64,000 nucleotides of DNA from Nymphaea colorata (lineage: Eukaryota; Streptophyta; Magnoliopsida; Nymphaeales; Nymphaeaceae), in assembly GCF_008831285.2 (NCBI RefSeq), contig NC_045144.1:12317672-12381671 (forward strand), in the 5' to 3' direction. Position 1 is the first letter of the stretch. Every line of letters starts with the position of its first letter. Below, one piece after another: positions 49,838 through 61,007 of the stretch. The position numbers were made by a program, and so were the translations under genes. A model generated the notes under the pieces. The model made no database searches, had not been told where the DNA came from, and saw only the letters and a list, made by a program, of their open reading frames with translations.

Positions 49838-49850
49838 TGGTATCAGAGCC
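49838..49850 (+). promoter_or_regulatory. Primer-binding site of the compact element (tRNA-iMet)
   Basis: TGGTATCAGAGCC, two bases after the LTR end. It is a better match to initiator tRNA-Met than the sites of the two larger chromoviruses in this window. Confidence 0.93.
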
Positions 49851-49931
49851 CAGATTCAGGTCAATCTGGGGAAGCGATTGGAGAGTCGGTGTAGATCGTC
49901 GCGCCGACTTGCTACCGTTGAAGAAGGAGCC

Positions 49932-51833
49932 ATGGCATCATCATATAATCTGCGAGGTGCTAAAGGCAAGGAACCGGCCCGTCCAGAGGAGGCGAGCCCA
50001 GGCCGTCAAGGGGAGACGAGCCCAGACCGTGGCCAGGGAAACCTGGAAGAGACGGTGAATAGGTTGGTCGCAGATGTGGCCACCCATGAGGAAACCCTCG
50101 GCTTTGCCGCCGAGACCTTTGAGGAATTCAAGGAGGAGATGAAGTTGATGCGGGAACAGATGGCCGAGTCAGTGGCCTTGAACCGTTCACTCTCCGACTT
50201 GGTGAAGACCTTGCAGGACGAAGTTGCTGAACTTCGGGCTTCAAATCAGAGACTGCTACGTATTAGCTCATCCAGCAGTAGCCATGAGAGGACCAGTAGG
50301 GTCGACGTTCAACGTCTGGCGAAGTACAGTGGTAGCCGGGATGCGAGGGCGATCGATAACTTTCTGTTTCAAGTGGACTACTACCTGGACTTGCAAAACG
50401 TAGTAGAGGAGGACTTGAAGATCAAGACCGCAGCGATGTTGTTAGAGGGAGATGCTGTGGCTTGGTGGAGGCGGAAGATGTTTGACGTTGAGAATGGCGA
50501 TTGCACGATTGCTACCTTTGACGACTTCCGTAAACAGCTGAAGGGGTACTTCATGCCTGTGGATGCCGAGAGACAGACTTACCGGATGGTGGCGAACCTG
50601 AGACAGACAGGTTCCTTGCGGGAATATGTTACAGCCTATCAAAAGCTCATGTTGGATGTACCTAAGATGCCAGAAAAGGATAAACTTAATTGGTTCATCA
50701 TAGGGCTCCAATCTTGGGCCCAAGCCGATGTGGAGAGATCAGACCCGAAGACTTTGGAGCAAGCATATGTGGCAGCCGAGCGCTTGGCAGATACTCAATG
50801 CAAAAGCTACACTGAGACCTTCAAGCCTACGAGGGAGTCCGACCACAACGGTAAGGAGGAGCGACGAGACAGAAGTGGATCGTCATTTCAGAGGCAAACT
50901 GGGGGAAGGCAATTCTTTCGCAGGGATTACAATGGGCCACCAAGAGAAGTAACTTGTTGGGTTTGTGGGGAAAGGCATGAGGCACGCGTCTGCCCAAAGC
51001 GAGTAAGGCTGACATGGCAGGCCAATGCTGCGAGGGCTATAGAGGCAAGCACTTCAAGGTCATCTGCAAATGCGCTACAAGGTGGAGATGTGGAAGAGCC
51101 CAGAATTGGGGCACTTCAACTTCTTCACGCCTTGACAAAAGAGGAGGAAACGAAGGTGACAATGACACCTTCAACGGAGCTCATGTGCATAGAGATTCTG
51201 GTGAACGGAAAACCTACCATCGCCATGGTAGACACAAGAGCCACGCACAATTTTATTTCGGAGGAGGAAGTCGGGAGATTGGACCTCACCCGAGGAAAGG
51301 GGGAGTCACGTGTGAAGGCAGTGAACTCAGAGGCAAGACCGATCTACGCCATAGTCTGAGATGCATTTGTGAAGATTGAGGGTTGGTCGGGAAGGGCCAA
51401 CTTCTCGGTGGTTCAGACAGATGATTTCCAGATGATTCTAGGCATAGAGTTCCTCTATGCATCAAAGATGGTACTGATGCCGCACTTACGCAGTGTAAGT
51501 ATCATGGACGAGAGGCACCCTTGCATGGTCCCAACCGTCCCAACAAGGAAGGATAAAGGTAAGGCCGTGGTAGTATCCACTCTTCAACAAAGGCAGGGCA
51601 GAGACTCTAACAGAAGCCTCCCAGAACGAGACCTCACCGTGCCGCGAGTATCGCCGACCAAGCAAGCAACAGATCGGCGGGTGGAGAAGATTCTTCGGCA
51701 AAAAGCAAACTCTCGAGGGGAGCCGAAGAAATACCAAGTAAAGTGGATAGGCGAGCAAGACCCAACGTGGGAGTATGCGTTTTGCATGAAGCAGTGCTAC
51801 CCGTTGGACGTGAAGACCTATCACAGCAGATAG
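49932..51833 (+). CDS. Gag-protease-chromodomain polyprotein, one in-frame stop
   Basis: Start chosen at 49932 (MASSYNLRG), the first Met after the primer site; the frame is open further upstream into the LTR. Counting codons from there: charged coiled-coil-like segment about 60-115; Gag core about 130-300 with MLLEGDAVAWWRRKMF and LREYVTAYQKLML; zinc knuckle 342-354 CWVCGERHEARVC (CX2CX3HX4C, as in Galadriel-like chromoviruses); retropepsin site at 432 reading MVDTRATHNFIS, with Arg in place of the catalytic-loop Gly; second protease motif MILGIEFL. A TGA at 51357-51359 interrupts the frame inside the protease, after which it continues to a stop at 51833. The last 50 residues are a chromodomain: VEKILRQK, KYQVKWIGEQDPTWEYA (584-625). 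Total 634 codons. It would package the RNA and steer integration complexes to marked chromatin. The stop and the Arg make this copy's protease doubtful. Confidence 0.88.
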
Positions 51834-51856
51834 CGCCTGATTACGGCGCTTGTTTT

Positions 51857-51869
51857 GAAGGGGGGAGCC
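51857..51869 (+). promoter_or_regulatory. Polypurine tract of the compact element
   Basis: GAAGGGGGGAGCC directly before the 3' LTR start, 24 bp after the coding stop. Confidence 0.9.
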
Positions 51870-52298
51870 TGTTCCCCTGTGTCAGGGTTGTAGAGTCTTT
51901 GTTTTTGTTTTAGTTGATTTCCTTTGTGTATGTTTGGGCCTTGGTGTAAGATTGAGTGTTCATCTGTGTAGGAGCACCCTCCCAAGGTCCTTTGCAAGTG
52001 TATAGATTGGGGTTCCTAGCTTTGGTTGGTCGGCTTGGGAACTTTGTAAGTGGCTTCGGCCATCCTTGTAAGTAAAGTGTAATAGCTTACTTGCTTTCCC
52101 TCGTGATGTGTGATGTACTCTTCTCTTTGAAGTGAAATATATTGCGAGTTTTCTTTCCACACTCTTTGTGTAAATTTTTGTCCTTTGTTTTCGAGAAAGC
52201 GTTCAAGTGATCTGCGCCCACTTGAACGAGGCGAAGGCTTGCGGCTTACTGGCGAGAGTTTGCCGCGCCGCACGGGCCGAAGGAGTCAGCCCGTGACA
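51870..52298 (+). repeat. 3' LTR of the compact element (429 bp)
   Basis: Same ends as 49414-49835. It carries a 7-bp duplication (GTGATGT repeated at about 52103-52118), which accounts for the length difference. Confidence 0.95.
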
Positions 52299-53130
52299 AT
52301 AGGAGCCTTTCAAATAAATGGGAAATGATATTGATATGATTTTCTCTTGTCTTTGATTTGATTAAGAGATCATCAACATAAGCATCCATAATGTTATGCA
52401 TATGATTATGGAATATGGCAATCATTGCCTGTTGATAGGTGGCTTTGGTATTTTTTAGCTTGAAAGGCATCACTGTGTAGTAAAAAGTTCTCCATGAGAT
52501 CAATTTGACCTGATCATACCTAGAGTATCCATCCATGAAGAACATTGTGTGACCTATGGCACTGCCTACCAGCAAGTCAATTTTGGGTAATGTATAATCA
52601 TCCTTAAAAGAGTGACTTTGTTCAAATCTTTGAAATCAATGCAAAGACAAATTTTGCCATTTTTTGTTAAGAACTACCATGATCTTTTCCAACCATTCTA
52701 GATAGTCAATTGTTTGGATAAGTCCGGCTTTCAATAGGTCTTGGAGTCTTTCTTTGACTTGTCCTTATAGTCTGGGGTCCAATTTTCTTAGTTTTTTTTA
52801 TTTGGCATGCATTCCGGTCTTAAGGGCAACCAATGCTTGACCAGTTTAGTGTCAAGGCCTGGCATGTTCTCGTATGCCCATGTGAAAGCCTTTTGATGTT
52901 TTATGAGGAACTCGATCAATTCTGTCTTTTCCCCTAGAGAGAGATTAGTGCCAATTTGTAGTATTTTTGGGTTGTCTGTAGTGTCTACATTAATTTTCTC
53001 AATCGGATCATTAACTAAATGTGATTCTTGATCTTAATTTCCCATTTGAGTGAGCTCTAGATATTCTATCTCTAAGAGCTCCGACTTATTTCTGCCAGCA
53101 AAGTTGATAGCTTTCCTCTGAATACCATTC
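52299..53130 (-). pseudogene. Ogre/Tat reverse transcriptase, N-terminal and palm part
   Basis: The minus strand reads ERLQDLLKAGLIQ (about 52750), KIDLLVGSAIGHTMFFMDGY, a FYYTVMPFKLKNTKATYQQA stretch and the catalytic AYVDDLLIKSK (about 52370). A frame change lies near 52600. The palm is cut at 52299 and its tail is found at 49250-49413. Sequence 52800-53130 upstream holds only linker. Confidence 0.86.
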
Positions 53131-53773
53131 TAATTCAAAAAGAGAAATTGTAAGACAAAAATGCAAGATTGAAACAAGTCAGATTGTATATTATTGCATA
53201 TCATTGACATTACAAAATGTGGCGCTTGGTCTTCAGAGTACAATGATTTTTCTTGAAAAATGAGAAAAACAAAGTAGATAGCATGATTAATTTTTGATTG
53301 GTGGTGAACATCCACCCATGGAGTCCCTTTGACAAATGGTACTAGCTTGAGCTCTTGTTCTTCCACCACCTTTTTGTTGTTGCAACAGCCTACACCACGA
53401 GTGCCCCTCTATCTAGGGACTGTGACAGGTTTTATGGTGCCATCAAAGTTGTTTTTGATGCCAGTAAATGGTTGATATTCTTGTTTTGATATCCTTGTTT
53501 CAGTAGGAGCTTGAATCCCTTCTTGTACTGAGAGAATTTCTTGAAAAAATGATGATCTTTGTAAGTTAGTCCTAGATGAGTAGACTTGCGGCCCTTGATC
53601 ACCCACATCTGCTTTTTGGGTTTGTGTAAGGAAATATTACTGAAATTTTGTACCAATACATCTTTTCTGTGGACTTGCACATTGGGCACTTTGATAAAAA
53701 ATGTTGATACGGGTATCATTGGATGAGGATATTGTTCCTGATGGTCCTCTGCGTATATTGTAGTTAGTTGCAT
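53131..53773 (-). pseudogene. Ogre/Tat pol linker between protease and RT
   Basis: Open pieces with FKLLLKQGYQNKNINHLL (about 53490) sit where Tat elements have a G-patch-like motif, and EEQELKLVPFVKG follows. The frame is broken at 53409 and 53130. The assignment rests on order and weak resemblance. Confidence 0.5.
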
Positions 53774-53779
53774 CCCTCT

Positions 53780-54160
53780 AGCTTATCAGATGCATTGGTG
53801 CAGGGTAGATGGTACTGTGTTGGCCTAATGAATCCATGGTATGCCCAACAACAAATTGAAAGATGGTTCTATATCCACTATGTGGAATAGAACCTCAAAT
53901 AGGGTCCTTGTGATCTCCACTTTTAGACATGGGTACCCCATGCAGGGCTGGCCCTGTCCATCATATCTATGGTCTATGATTGGTGCAAGTGCTTATTCTG
54001 GTTCTCAGATCCCTAGAGCATGTGTTGTCTGAAACAGGTAAATGTTCAAACTTTCCCCACCACCAACCAACACATGAGTGACCATACTGCCCCAGGTTGT
54101 GATTGTAATATAGAGGGCATCATTCTGCAAAGCACCTCCATCAGCGAGATCATCATCTAT
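53780..54160 (-). pseudogene. Ogre/Tat aspartic protease, catalytic Asp lost
   Basis: The minus strand reads THVLVGGGESLNIY, LFEVLFHIVDIEPSFNLLLG and IPWIH. Tat-type proteases have Asp-Gly-Gly-Ala-Ser at the first motif; here the Asp is Gly. The end motif NLLLGRPWIH is nearly kept. Stops interrupt it near 53985 and 53830. Confidence 0.78.
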
Positions 54161-55760
54161 GAAGTATATTGTGCCATTTTGGTATAACTCATAGGTCCCT
54201 TGGACCCATTTTTCGGTCTTGATGTGGGTTGGAGGTTCTTGCTAGTTATATAATGTTTTTGGAGGCTCTATATCTAATTCTTCTTCTTCTATAGAGGCAA
54301 AACTGGTAAAGGTGCTCCTTTGTCTCTCCATGCTAGTAGCTTGAAGAATTTAATTTGAACTTCCTTTATGCAAGTCACCACGGCTTGCCATTTTGGTGTG
54401 ATAGAAGTGTGTAATCATTGAAATTGTTTCCTTTTCATGTTTTGGAAGAGGATTGGTGATTATCTCTAGCCGTCTATTTGTCATCTTGATCATTTCTTTG
54501 CCTATTGTATCTTAGATTATATTTTTAAGTACTAGGTAGTCCTCCATGTCATGCCCCAGTACTCATGGAATTTGCAGAATTAGTTTTGGTTCTTCCCCAT
54601 GACATGAGGATTTGCAACTTTGGGAATGACAGTGTGCCCCTTTTATAGTAGTTTATCCAAGATCACTTTGTAAGATTAGTCCAAAACTATAAATTTTCTA
54701 TCATAACTCTAGCCTGGTGTTTGTTCTTATTATTGTTGTTGTTGATGGGTTTAGTTTTGAAGTCAATTTTTTCTTCTTTTTTTCCCACATTTGCAACAAC
54801 ATTGGCTGGAACACATTGGGCCTTGTTCTTCTTGGCTTCTTCTTTAAGTTTCATTAGTGTTACTACATCGAATACCCCATTCTTTGTGTTGGCTTCAATG
54901 CATTCGGCTCTTTCTGTCAAATCAATGAATGACTTTATGGGAGCATTAGAAATTAGGCTTCTTAGTGGCTGAGAGAAATTGTTCGTAATCAACCCCAATG
55001 AGTGAGATTGAGATATTGGATCCCCCATTTTAATGTACACAGATCTTCATCTCTGGATGAAGTCTCTGACCTTTTCTCTTGGCCGTTGTCTGAGGTTGCA
55101 GAGACAGGTAATAGTTGGAGTAGTTTCTACATTCTAAATAAACCGCTTGATGGACAAATTGATTAGTTTGTCAAAGTTTTTGAGTTCTATCGGGTTAACA
55201 TGTTTCTGGTATAGGCTTAGTTGAAAGCAATAGAAGGGAGTAGGATGATTGTTTCTGAATTTGTAACATTCGGCGAAGAACATCATCAAATGAGCTTTAG
55301 GATCACATCCTGGCCATCGAACTTCACAAATTTCTTTGACTAGTTCTTGATGTATTTATCATTTTTGAAGCTTTTATAAAGTCCATGCAAGTAGAGTTCC
55401 ATTTGTTTTTGCCTTTGAGTCAGATGGCATTTTGTTTCTTCTTCACTTCTTGGAGTTTGACTTTGATAGATTCCCCCTTCTTCCTTTTCTCTTTGGGGGT
55501 TGTCATGTTGTTTTCTCTACTATTGGTTTTGGTAGTGGTGTTGCTGGTGATATCACTATCATTGGACGATGATTCCTTCTTATTTTTCTTCTTTTCTACC
55601 TTTACTTGCTCTTTGTTGAATCTAAGCATAAATTGGTAGAACCTCTTATGTTCCTCCTAATTGGATTCAGGGGCCTTCAAGGCAATGCTAGAGCTTGAAG
55701 ATGATTTGTCAACTTGGTGAGGAAGTGGTTGTTCCGACTCCATTTCTATCCCTCTCTTTC
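54161..55760 (-). pseudogene. Ogre/Tat gag
   Basis: 54687-55040 encodes SQPLRSLISNAPIKSFIDLT and ERAECIEANTKNG, the conserved end of Tat Gag. Upstream at about 55050-55090 a RQRPREKVRDFIQR motif is followed by a stop where Trp is expected. 55420-55629 is a Lys/Ser-rich charged linker. No zinc knuckle was recognised between 54161 and 54686. Confidence 0.75.
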
Positions 55761-55799
55761 TCTGACTTTAGGTTTCCACCATGAATTGGATGTTCATCT

Positions 55800-57221
55800 G
55801 AGTGAAAATGAAGAAAAGAATGACAGAGATTATAATTTTAGAAAATGACTTGATGACAGACCGAAAAGTTATTTCATTGCAATATCAAGATGAGATAATG
55901 TTGTTTTGAAAACTTGATAGATTACAATGCATTTAGACTAAGTTTTCATCCCTAACTAAGGGTGACCAATGGAGGGGTACCTTCCCACCATTTGGCATAA
56001 TTAGGACCTATGGCTGAGCCAAACAAGGTAGATATGGGAAAAATGAACCCATTATTGTTGGGGTAAGACATATGTTTTGGACCACTATGGAGTACCAAGC
56101 TTGTGCTCTATGATGGCTCCTTCTGATTTGTTGTCATAAACATTCCTTTGCCACTATGCGAATTGATGGATACAATGCTTTGGATGGTACTCCATTGTAA
56201 AGTATGGTCCCAAGAGTAGGGAACTTCTATCCAGGTTGTATGTGTATCTTGATTTGATGATGTCTCTATCGAAGAAATCCCATATGATGCCTTCTTCATC
56301 AACTTGTTCCATTCTTCCATGGTAGTGTTCCATGCTAAAAAATCTCCTGTTAGGATTCCGAAAATAGCTGGATTGCAGTCATGCATGCTTGTAAAACCAA
56401 GACTGTAGGGGGAAGACGCACCCTTTAATGCGGTTTGCATGTTCAATAAAAAAGTTGAACAACCATTTGTATAGGAAGGCAAAAGCTGTCATGACTATTG
56501 ATCTATGGTGGGCTTTAATGTGTTCCCATTTTCTGAAGAGATGAGAGACCCTGAGATCCATAGTTTTCACTTTGTTGTAAAATAATATTAATCCAATGGT
56601 GCATCTCATCATTGACTTTTTGTATTTGGCAGAGACATTGCCAGATAGGGTGGTTGGATCGACTTATTGGGAGAGCTCCTTCCTGAGACTCTCCAATTGA
56701 ATGAAATGGTGTCGATCTTGTTCAAGAAGTGGCCAACTCCTTTTTATAGTGAGTATGCATATCACCTCTAAAATTTTGACTTCTTTTTTGTTGATGAGGA
56801 ACTGACTGTCAATCGACACCTATGATCTCTTTTTGGCTCAGAGAGTCCCATGATGTTGGAAAACTCATCCAAGGTAATGGTGATTTCATCCCATGTAAAC
56901 CAGAATGTGTTGGTCCTTGGATTTCACCTTTCTGCAATTGTGTGGATCAAACAACCATTGATATGTTGGGTCGCCAAGCTGACCACTTCTTCTAAATAAT
57001 TCTCCAAGTGGTTTGGGAACATACGTCTAAAGCTGGGGTACCATGACTAGTACCATTGGGTAAGTAGACCCCGGTTGGTATGGTTCAATGTCTGGATTGG
57101 CCTTGGCATTCACCAAAGAGAATATGATCACATGTCTGAAGAGTCCATCTGGACACAAGGAAATTGACTCCATTAGATATTTGAGAGGATTGATGTAACA
57201 CAAGATGAAGTATCATTTTGT
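55800..57221 (-). pseudogene. Ogre-like extra ORF1 region
   Basis: Upstream of gag, broken frames read FTWDEITITLDEFSNIMGLS (about 56860-56920) and longer aromatic-rich pieces at 56108-56612. Ogre elements carry an additional ORF of unknown function in this place, with an F.W.....TLEE...GL signature that this resembles. Function unknown. Confidence 0.55.
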
Positions 57222-57806
57222 GCAAAAGGGGAAATAAACAATCATTTCTTATAATTATATTGTTTGGAAAAAATAGTCTTGGACCCTTAATGAGCCTTTG
57301 TTATACCAAGATCAATGGTATTGGGCCTTGCTAAGTATATATAGGTTATGGGGCTCTCCATTTCTCCTTGTTCAGCCATCGATATTCCAGGGACTATTTT
57401 CCATTTTGGTACTAGTGAGGGGATTTTTCAATCCAATTGGTCGGTCCAATTGTAAGGCTATATCTTAGATTGGGTCCCAGAAATAACCCGACAACATGAT
57501 GACAATGGGTTTTTTGAAACTTGAACGCATAAATAGATGTCCTTATTACATGCATCCCAAAGAGATAAGTTTTTAAACTTAGAGAACAAACATAGGCCTC
57601 ACACAATTCCTAGATTAAGAAGGGCTAAGGATTAATACTAAGGGACCATGTTTTTCTTCTCAACTGGTCCTAGATGCACAAAGTCATGGATGATGCCAGT
57701 AGGTGTGGTCATGAAGGTTTTATGCAATTGATGTCCGACATTTTTAGAAAATAACTTGTGCTTGAGAAACTAGACAAATGATGATGAGTTCCACCGGTGT
57801 GCCATT
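57222..57806 (-). promoter_or_regulatory. Ogre/Tat 5' leader with primer-binding site
   Basis: Leader region between ORF1 and the 5' LTR. At 57786-57804 the minus strand reads TGGCACACCGGTGGAACTC, two bases inside the LTR end, and so is placed as the primer-binding site. It begins TGG like all tRNA-primed sites, but I do not assign the tRNA. No gene in the remainder. Confidence 0.5.
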
Positions 57807-60800
57807 TGTTTGCAACCTGAACTTCATGGCAGCCTGTGTGATTGAAAGAAGACCGTACGAAGCAGAAAAAATTTTGTTTGAAAATAGATTTTTAGGAGAA
57901 AGGAATCCACCCATCAGTACATGAACCGACTTTTCCCGCCACCTTTAACAAGGATAATCGATCTAAGGTCTAGGTTTTCTCAAGTTTTGACAACTTATTG
58001 TTCCTACACACGTGTAAAGATTGGATTTTGGATTTTGGATCTCATTTTGAACAAGTTCGAGAATATTTCAGAATTTTGGAAATTCAGAGATTGGAAAATT
58101 GTATTTGATTTTTTGAATTAATCCTGAAAATTAATCTTCGATTTGGTCCAAAATTTGGAGTTTTAGAAATTTGAGAATTTGGATTTTGGATAGGATTGAA
58201 ATTGAATTGAAGGTGGATAGAATTGGGATTTGATATTGGATTTTTGAATAGAATTTGGAGAATTGAAATGGGTTTTTTGAAATTGAGATATTGAAAATTG
58301 GACATTGAAGATTTGATGTTTGAGCTAGATCTTAAAATTTCTTGGAAATGGAACTTGTTTTTGAAACCAAATTTTGGTTTTAGAAAATTGGATTTAGACC
58401 TTATAGATTGAAATTTCTAAGTTTTGAAATGGCTGAAAATGGACCAATATTTTGGGTTTTGAACGTGGCTTTTGGAAGTATTGGGAAAAACTTGATTTCA
58501 CTCGCTTGGTGAATTTGGAAAGTTAGAATGTAGGAATATCTTGTTTTGGAATTTGGACCAAGATCATGGTTATTTGCTGGATTTTGTTTTGAAAATTAGT
58601 TTAATTTTGGAGAAAATCCAATTATGGATTTGAAATTGATTTTGAAAATTTAGGTATTTCAACCATTCTGAAAATTTTATGTTTTCACGTCGACATAAGT
58701 GAGGTGCTCAAGCTTTTTGTTGCTATATGACTTGGTCATGGTAGCAACTCCAACTTGACTCACTTATATTTTGCGAAAGTAAGTGGGTGCTTTGTAAAAT
58801 AATTGTATGCATGTGTTTATAATCTACATGCATATCAAATGCTTCACTCTCTTTCACTCCATACACAATTTCAATGAGATCTCACATAGATATAGGTCCA
58901 CCCTATGGGTGTAAAATGTAGGATGTGCTCCAAGATTAGTCTTGAAGTCAAGAATAGCATTTGGAGCTAATGTCCATGGGCTTGGTTTTTAAGATTCTGA
59001 TGTTGTAATTGGGGTTCTAAAATGAATTGGCTGAGGATGAGCTTCAATGATCAAAACTCACCGTTAGAGATTTTGAGAGAAACTTCTTTTTCAGTGAGGA
59101 AAATGTGAATTCCTATAGGATAGGCTTTGGCTCTTGGTTCAAAATGGGATTTAGTTTGGAAAGTTGATTTCAACTTCTTTTTTGTGTAAACTGTTGGCAA
59201 AGTAGGTTTCTTAGATCAAGAACCTAACTTTTGAAAATTCTTGCTATTAGGTTTAGAAAATTTTTTGAATTTCTCTAAGTTGGCATTTTTGTAAGATTGA
59301 TTTTGAGTTAAAAATTGCTTGATAAATAGCTTGTATTATTTTTGAAAGTAATAGGACATTTGGAAGCACATGTTTCCAAATATGTCTGATAGGAATATGT
59401 TTCCACTAAGGATTTGATCAAAACACTTGTTTTGGATATTGATGCTTCTTTTGAAACCCGACTAGATGAACTTGTTAATAGTTGATTTCAAAAATCAAAG
59501 ATATTTCTAGAAATTTTAGAAATGAGACAAGTTAGAATGAGCCCATTTTGTTTGATTTGTTCCATTTTAAGATAGACCATACTCTTGGATTGAGTAAATC
59601 CAATCCTTGATGGAACCGTTTCGTGAGATCCAATCCTTTGTATCATTCAAAAGAACATCCATGCTTTGTTCCTCTCTCTCTCTCTCTTTTCCTTCATTCA
59701 TTCAATTACATAGAAGAGAAGGTGACATGCTTGCCCAAATCATGGTAGTATTGCTTCAATATTTCACGAATGGAATCTCTTGTGGGGTTTTGGGTAGTGT
59801 CACCAAGGTTGTGGTTTGGCTGAGCTGAGACAGCTTGAGCAAGGGAAGTTGGCTAGAGCAGGGGGTGCCAAGATGACTTTGATTTTGAGTTGAGTTGTGA
59901 ACACTTACCTCAAATACACCTTGGAGGCAGAGGTCAATTGGAGCAGGAGCTGCCTAGGAAGCTTGGGCTGATGGTGCCTTGCCTCAGTTCAAGTTGACGT
60001 CTAGCAAGCTTGATTTCCAAGGCTAACGTCCTCCTCTTGATGGTTGTTTCAGCTAGGAAGTCAAGAGTCTCTTGGCTAGAGCAAGAGTACATGGAGGAAA
60101 CTTGAGAGGATGGTGTAGGAGCTTGAGAGAGATCTTGATAAAGGGCTTACATGAATGGTGTGGAGGCTCGAGAGAGCTCTTGAGAGAGATGTCCAAGGTT
60201 GCTAAGGGCAATCGACAACTTCGGGAGAAAAAGAGGCATTTACCTATTACAGAGATGGTGTGATTTTGATTCCTTTTTTCTTATTTACCACTCTATTTAA
60301 TTAAGGGTCTTTAGCTGCTCACAAGTGATGGTTTATACAGGCACCAAGTCATGATGACTTGGTGCTAGACAGATTTTTTTGGAAAGCCAAGGAAACATGG
60401 AGCAATCTCCATGATTTTGGCATAGGGAGGAAGCAAGGGGCACCTTCTCCCTTGCCAATCAGTTTTTCTATTTTGGATTTCTTGTCTACCTTGCCTACCT
60501 TGAAAATCAAGCAAGCATGGAGGGCTGTCTCTTCATGTCAGCCATAGAGATTTGGTGTTTGAGTAGCTGGTTATGATTCAGTGAGAAAGAAGAGGAAAGG
60601 GGAACATCTTTGTGAACTGCTTTTCTAAATTGTTTTTAAGAAAATTGAGGAAATCATTGCTCTCGGCGATTCAATCCTAGATTTTCTTAGAGAGAGAAAC
60701 TCACAACGACTTATTTTTCTCTATTTGTGTTGGAATAAGATTTTAATTCTCCCTAATGAAAATTCCAATCTAGATTGAAAATTTGAGTCTTAGATCATGA

Positions 60801-61007
60801 TTTTTATCGATCTCAAATGTAATCTTGCAATTTTTCCCAAATTTGACAAAAGTCCTAAATTTTGCAATTTATTGAATTTTTGCAAGTGGTTCCTAGACTT
60901 GGATCTGGAATTGGATTAGGTGGGCATTGACTCAATCCAAGATTTTTTCTTGAAAATTTTTAAAATTGCCATTAAAAAAAAGTTTAAGAAAATTTGGAGT
61001 GTAAACA
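57807..61007 (-). repeat. 5' LTR of the Ogre/Tat element (3.2 kb)
   Basis: On the + strand it starts TGTTTGCAACC and ends GAGTGTAAACA. Partner of 33218-37633, with an internal deletion near 59780 relative to that copy. Confidence 0.88.

Larger units (their letters stand above)
49414..52298 (+). mobile_element. Compact non-autonomous chromovirus: Gag-protease-chromodomain only
   Basis: 2,885 bp on the + strand, opposite to the Ogre host. LTRs 49414-49835 and 51870-52298, primer-binding site 49838-49850, polypurine tract 51857-51869. Perfect 5-bp duplication ATAGG at 49409-49413 and 52299-52303. The LTRs differ at 11 bases plus one 7-bp indel (about 97% identity). The single coding region joins Gag and a retropepsin-like domain straight to a chromodomain. 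There is no RT, RNase H or integrase core. All cis signals needed for copying are present, so it would be mobilised only by proteins of a relative, in the manner described for TR-GAG-type non-autonomous elements. Confidence 0.93.
33218..61007 (-). mobile_element. Ogre/Tat-lineage Ty3 retrotransposon carrying nested insertions
   Basis: Minus-strand element of 27.8 kb, about 16 kb without the nested elements. The LTRs (33218-37633 and 57807-61007) begin TGTTTG and end GTAAACA on the + strand. The flanking bases CCTTT and TCTTT differ by one transition, consistent with a 5-bp target duplication. Internal order from the right: primer-binding site, an extra ORF1-like region, gag, protease, G-patch-like linker, RT, dual RNase H, integrase, polypurine tract. 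An extra 5' ORF, Asp-Gly-Gly-type protease and a second RNase H are marks of the Tat/Ogre lineage. LTR divergence is clearly higher than in the nested elements, fitting an older host element. All coding parts are broken. Confidence 0.9.

Noticed and set aside
49713-49931. Upstream extension of the compact element coding frame into the 5' LTR
   Set aside because: It would cross the LTR end and primer-binding site; the Met at 49932 is the first suitable start downstream.
55385-55639. Hydrophobic 84-codon open frame suggesting a membrane protein
   Set aside because: Antisense of the Lys/Ser-rich Gag linker of the Ogre element.
57921-58305. Open frames rich in Phe, Ile, Asn near the Ogre LTR start
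   Set aside because: They derive from GATTTTGGA/AATTGGA words and the equivalent frames in the other LTR are broken.
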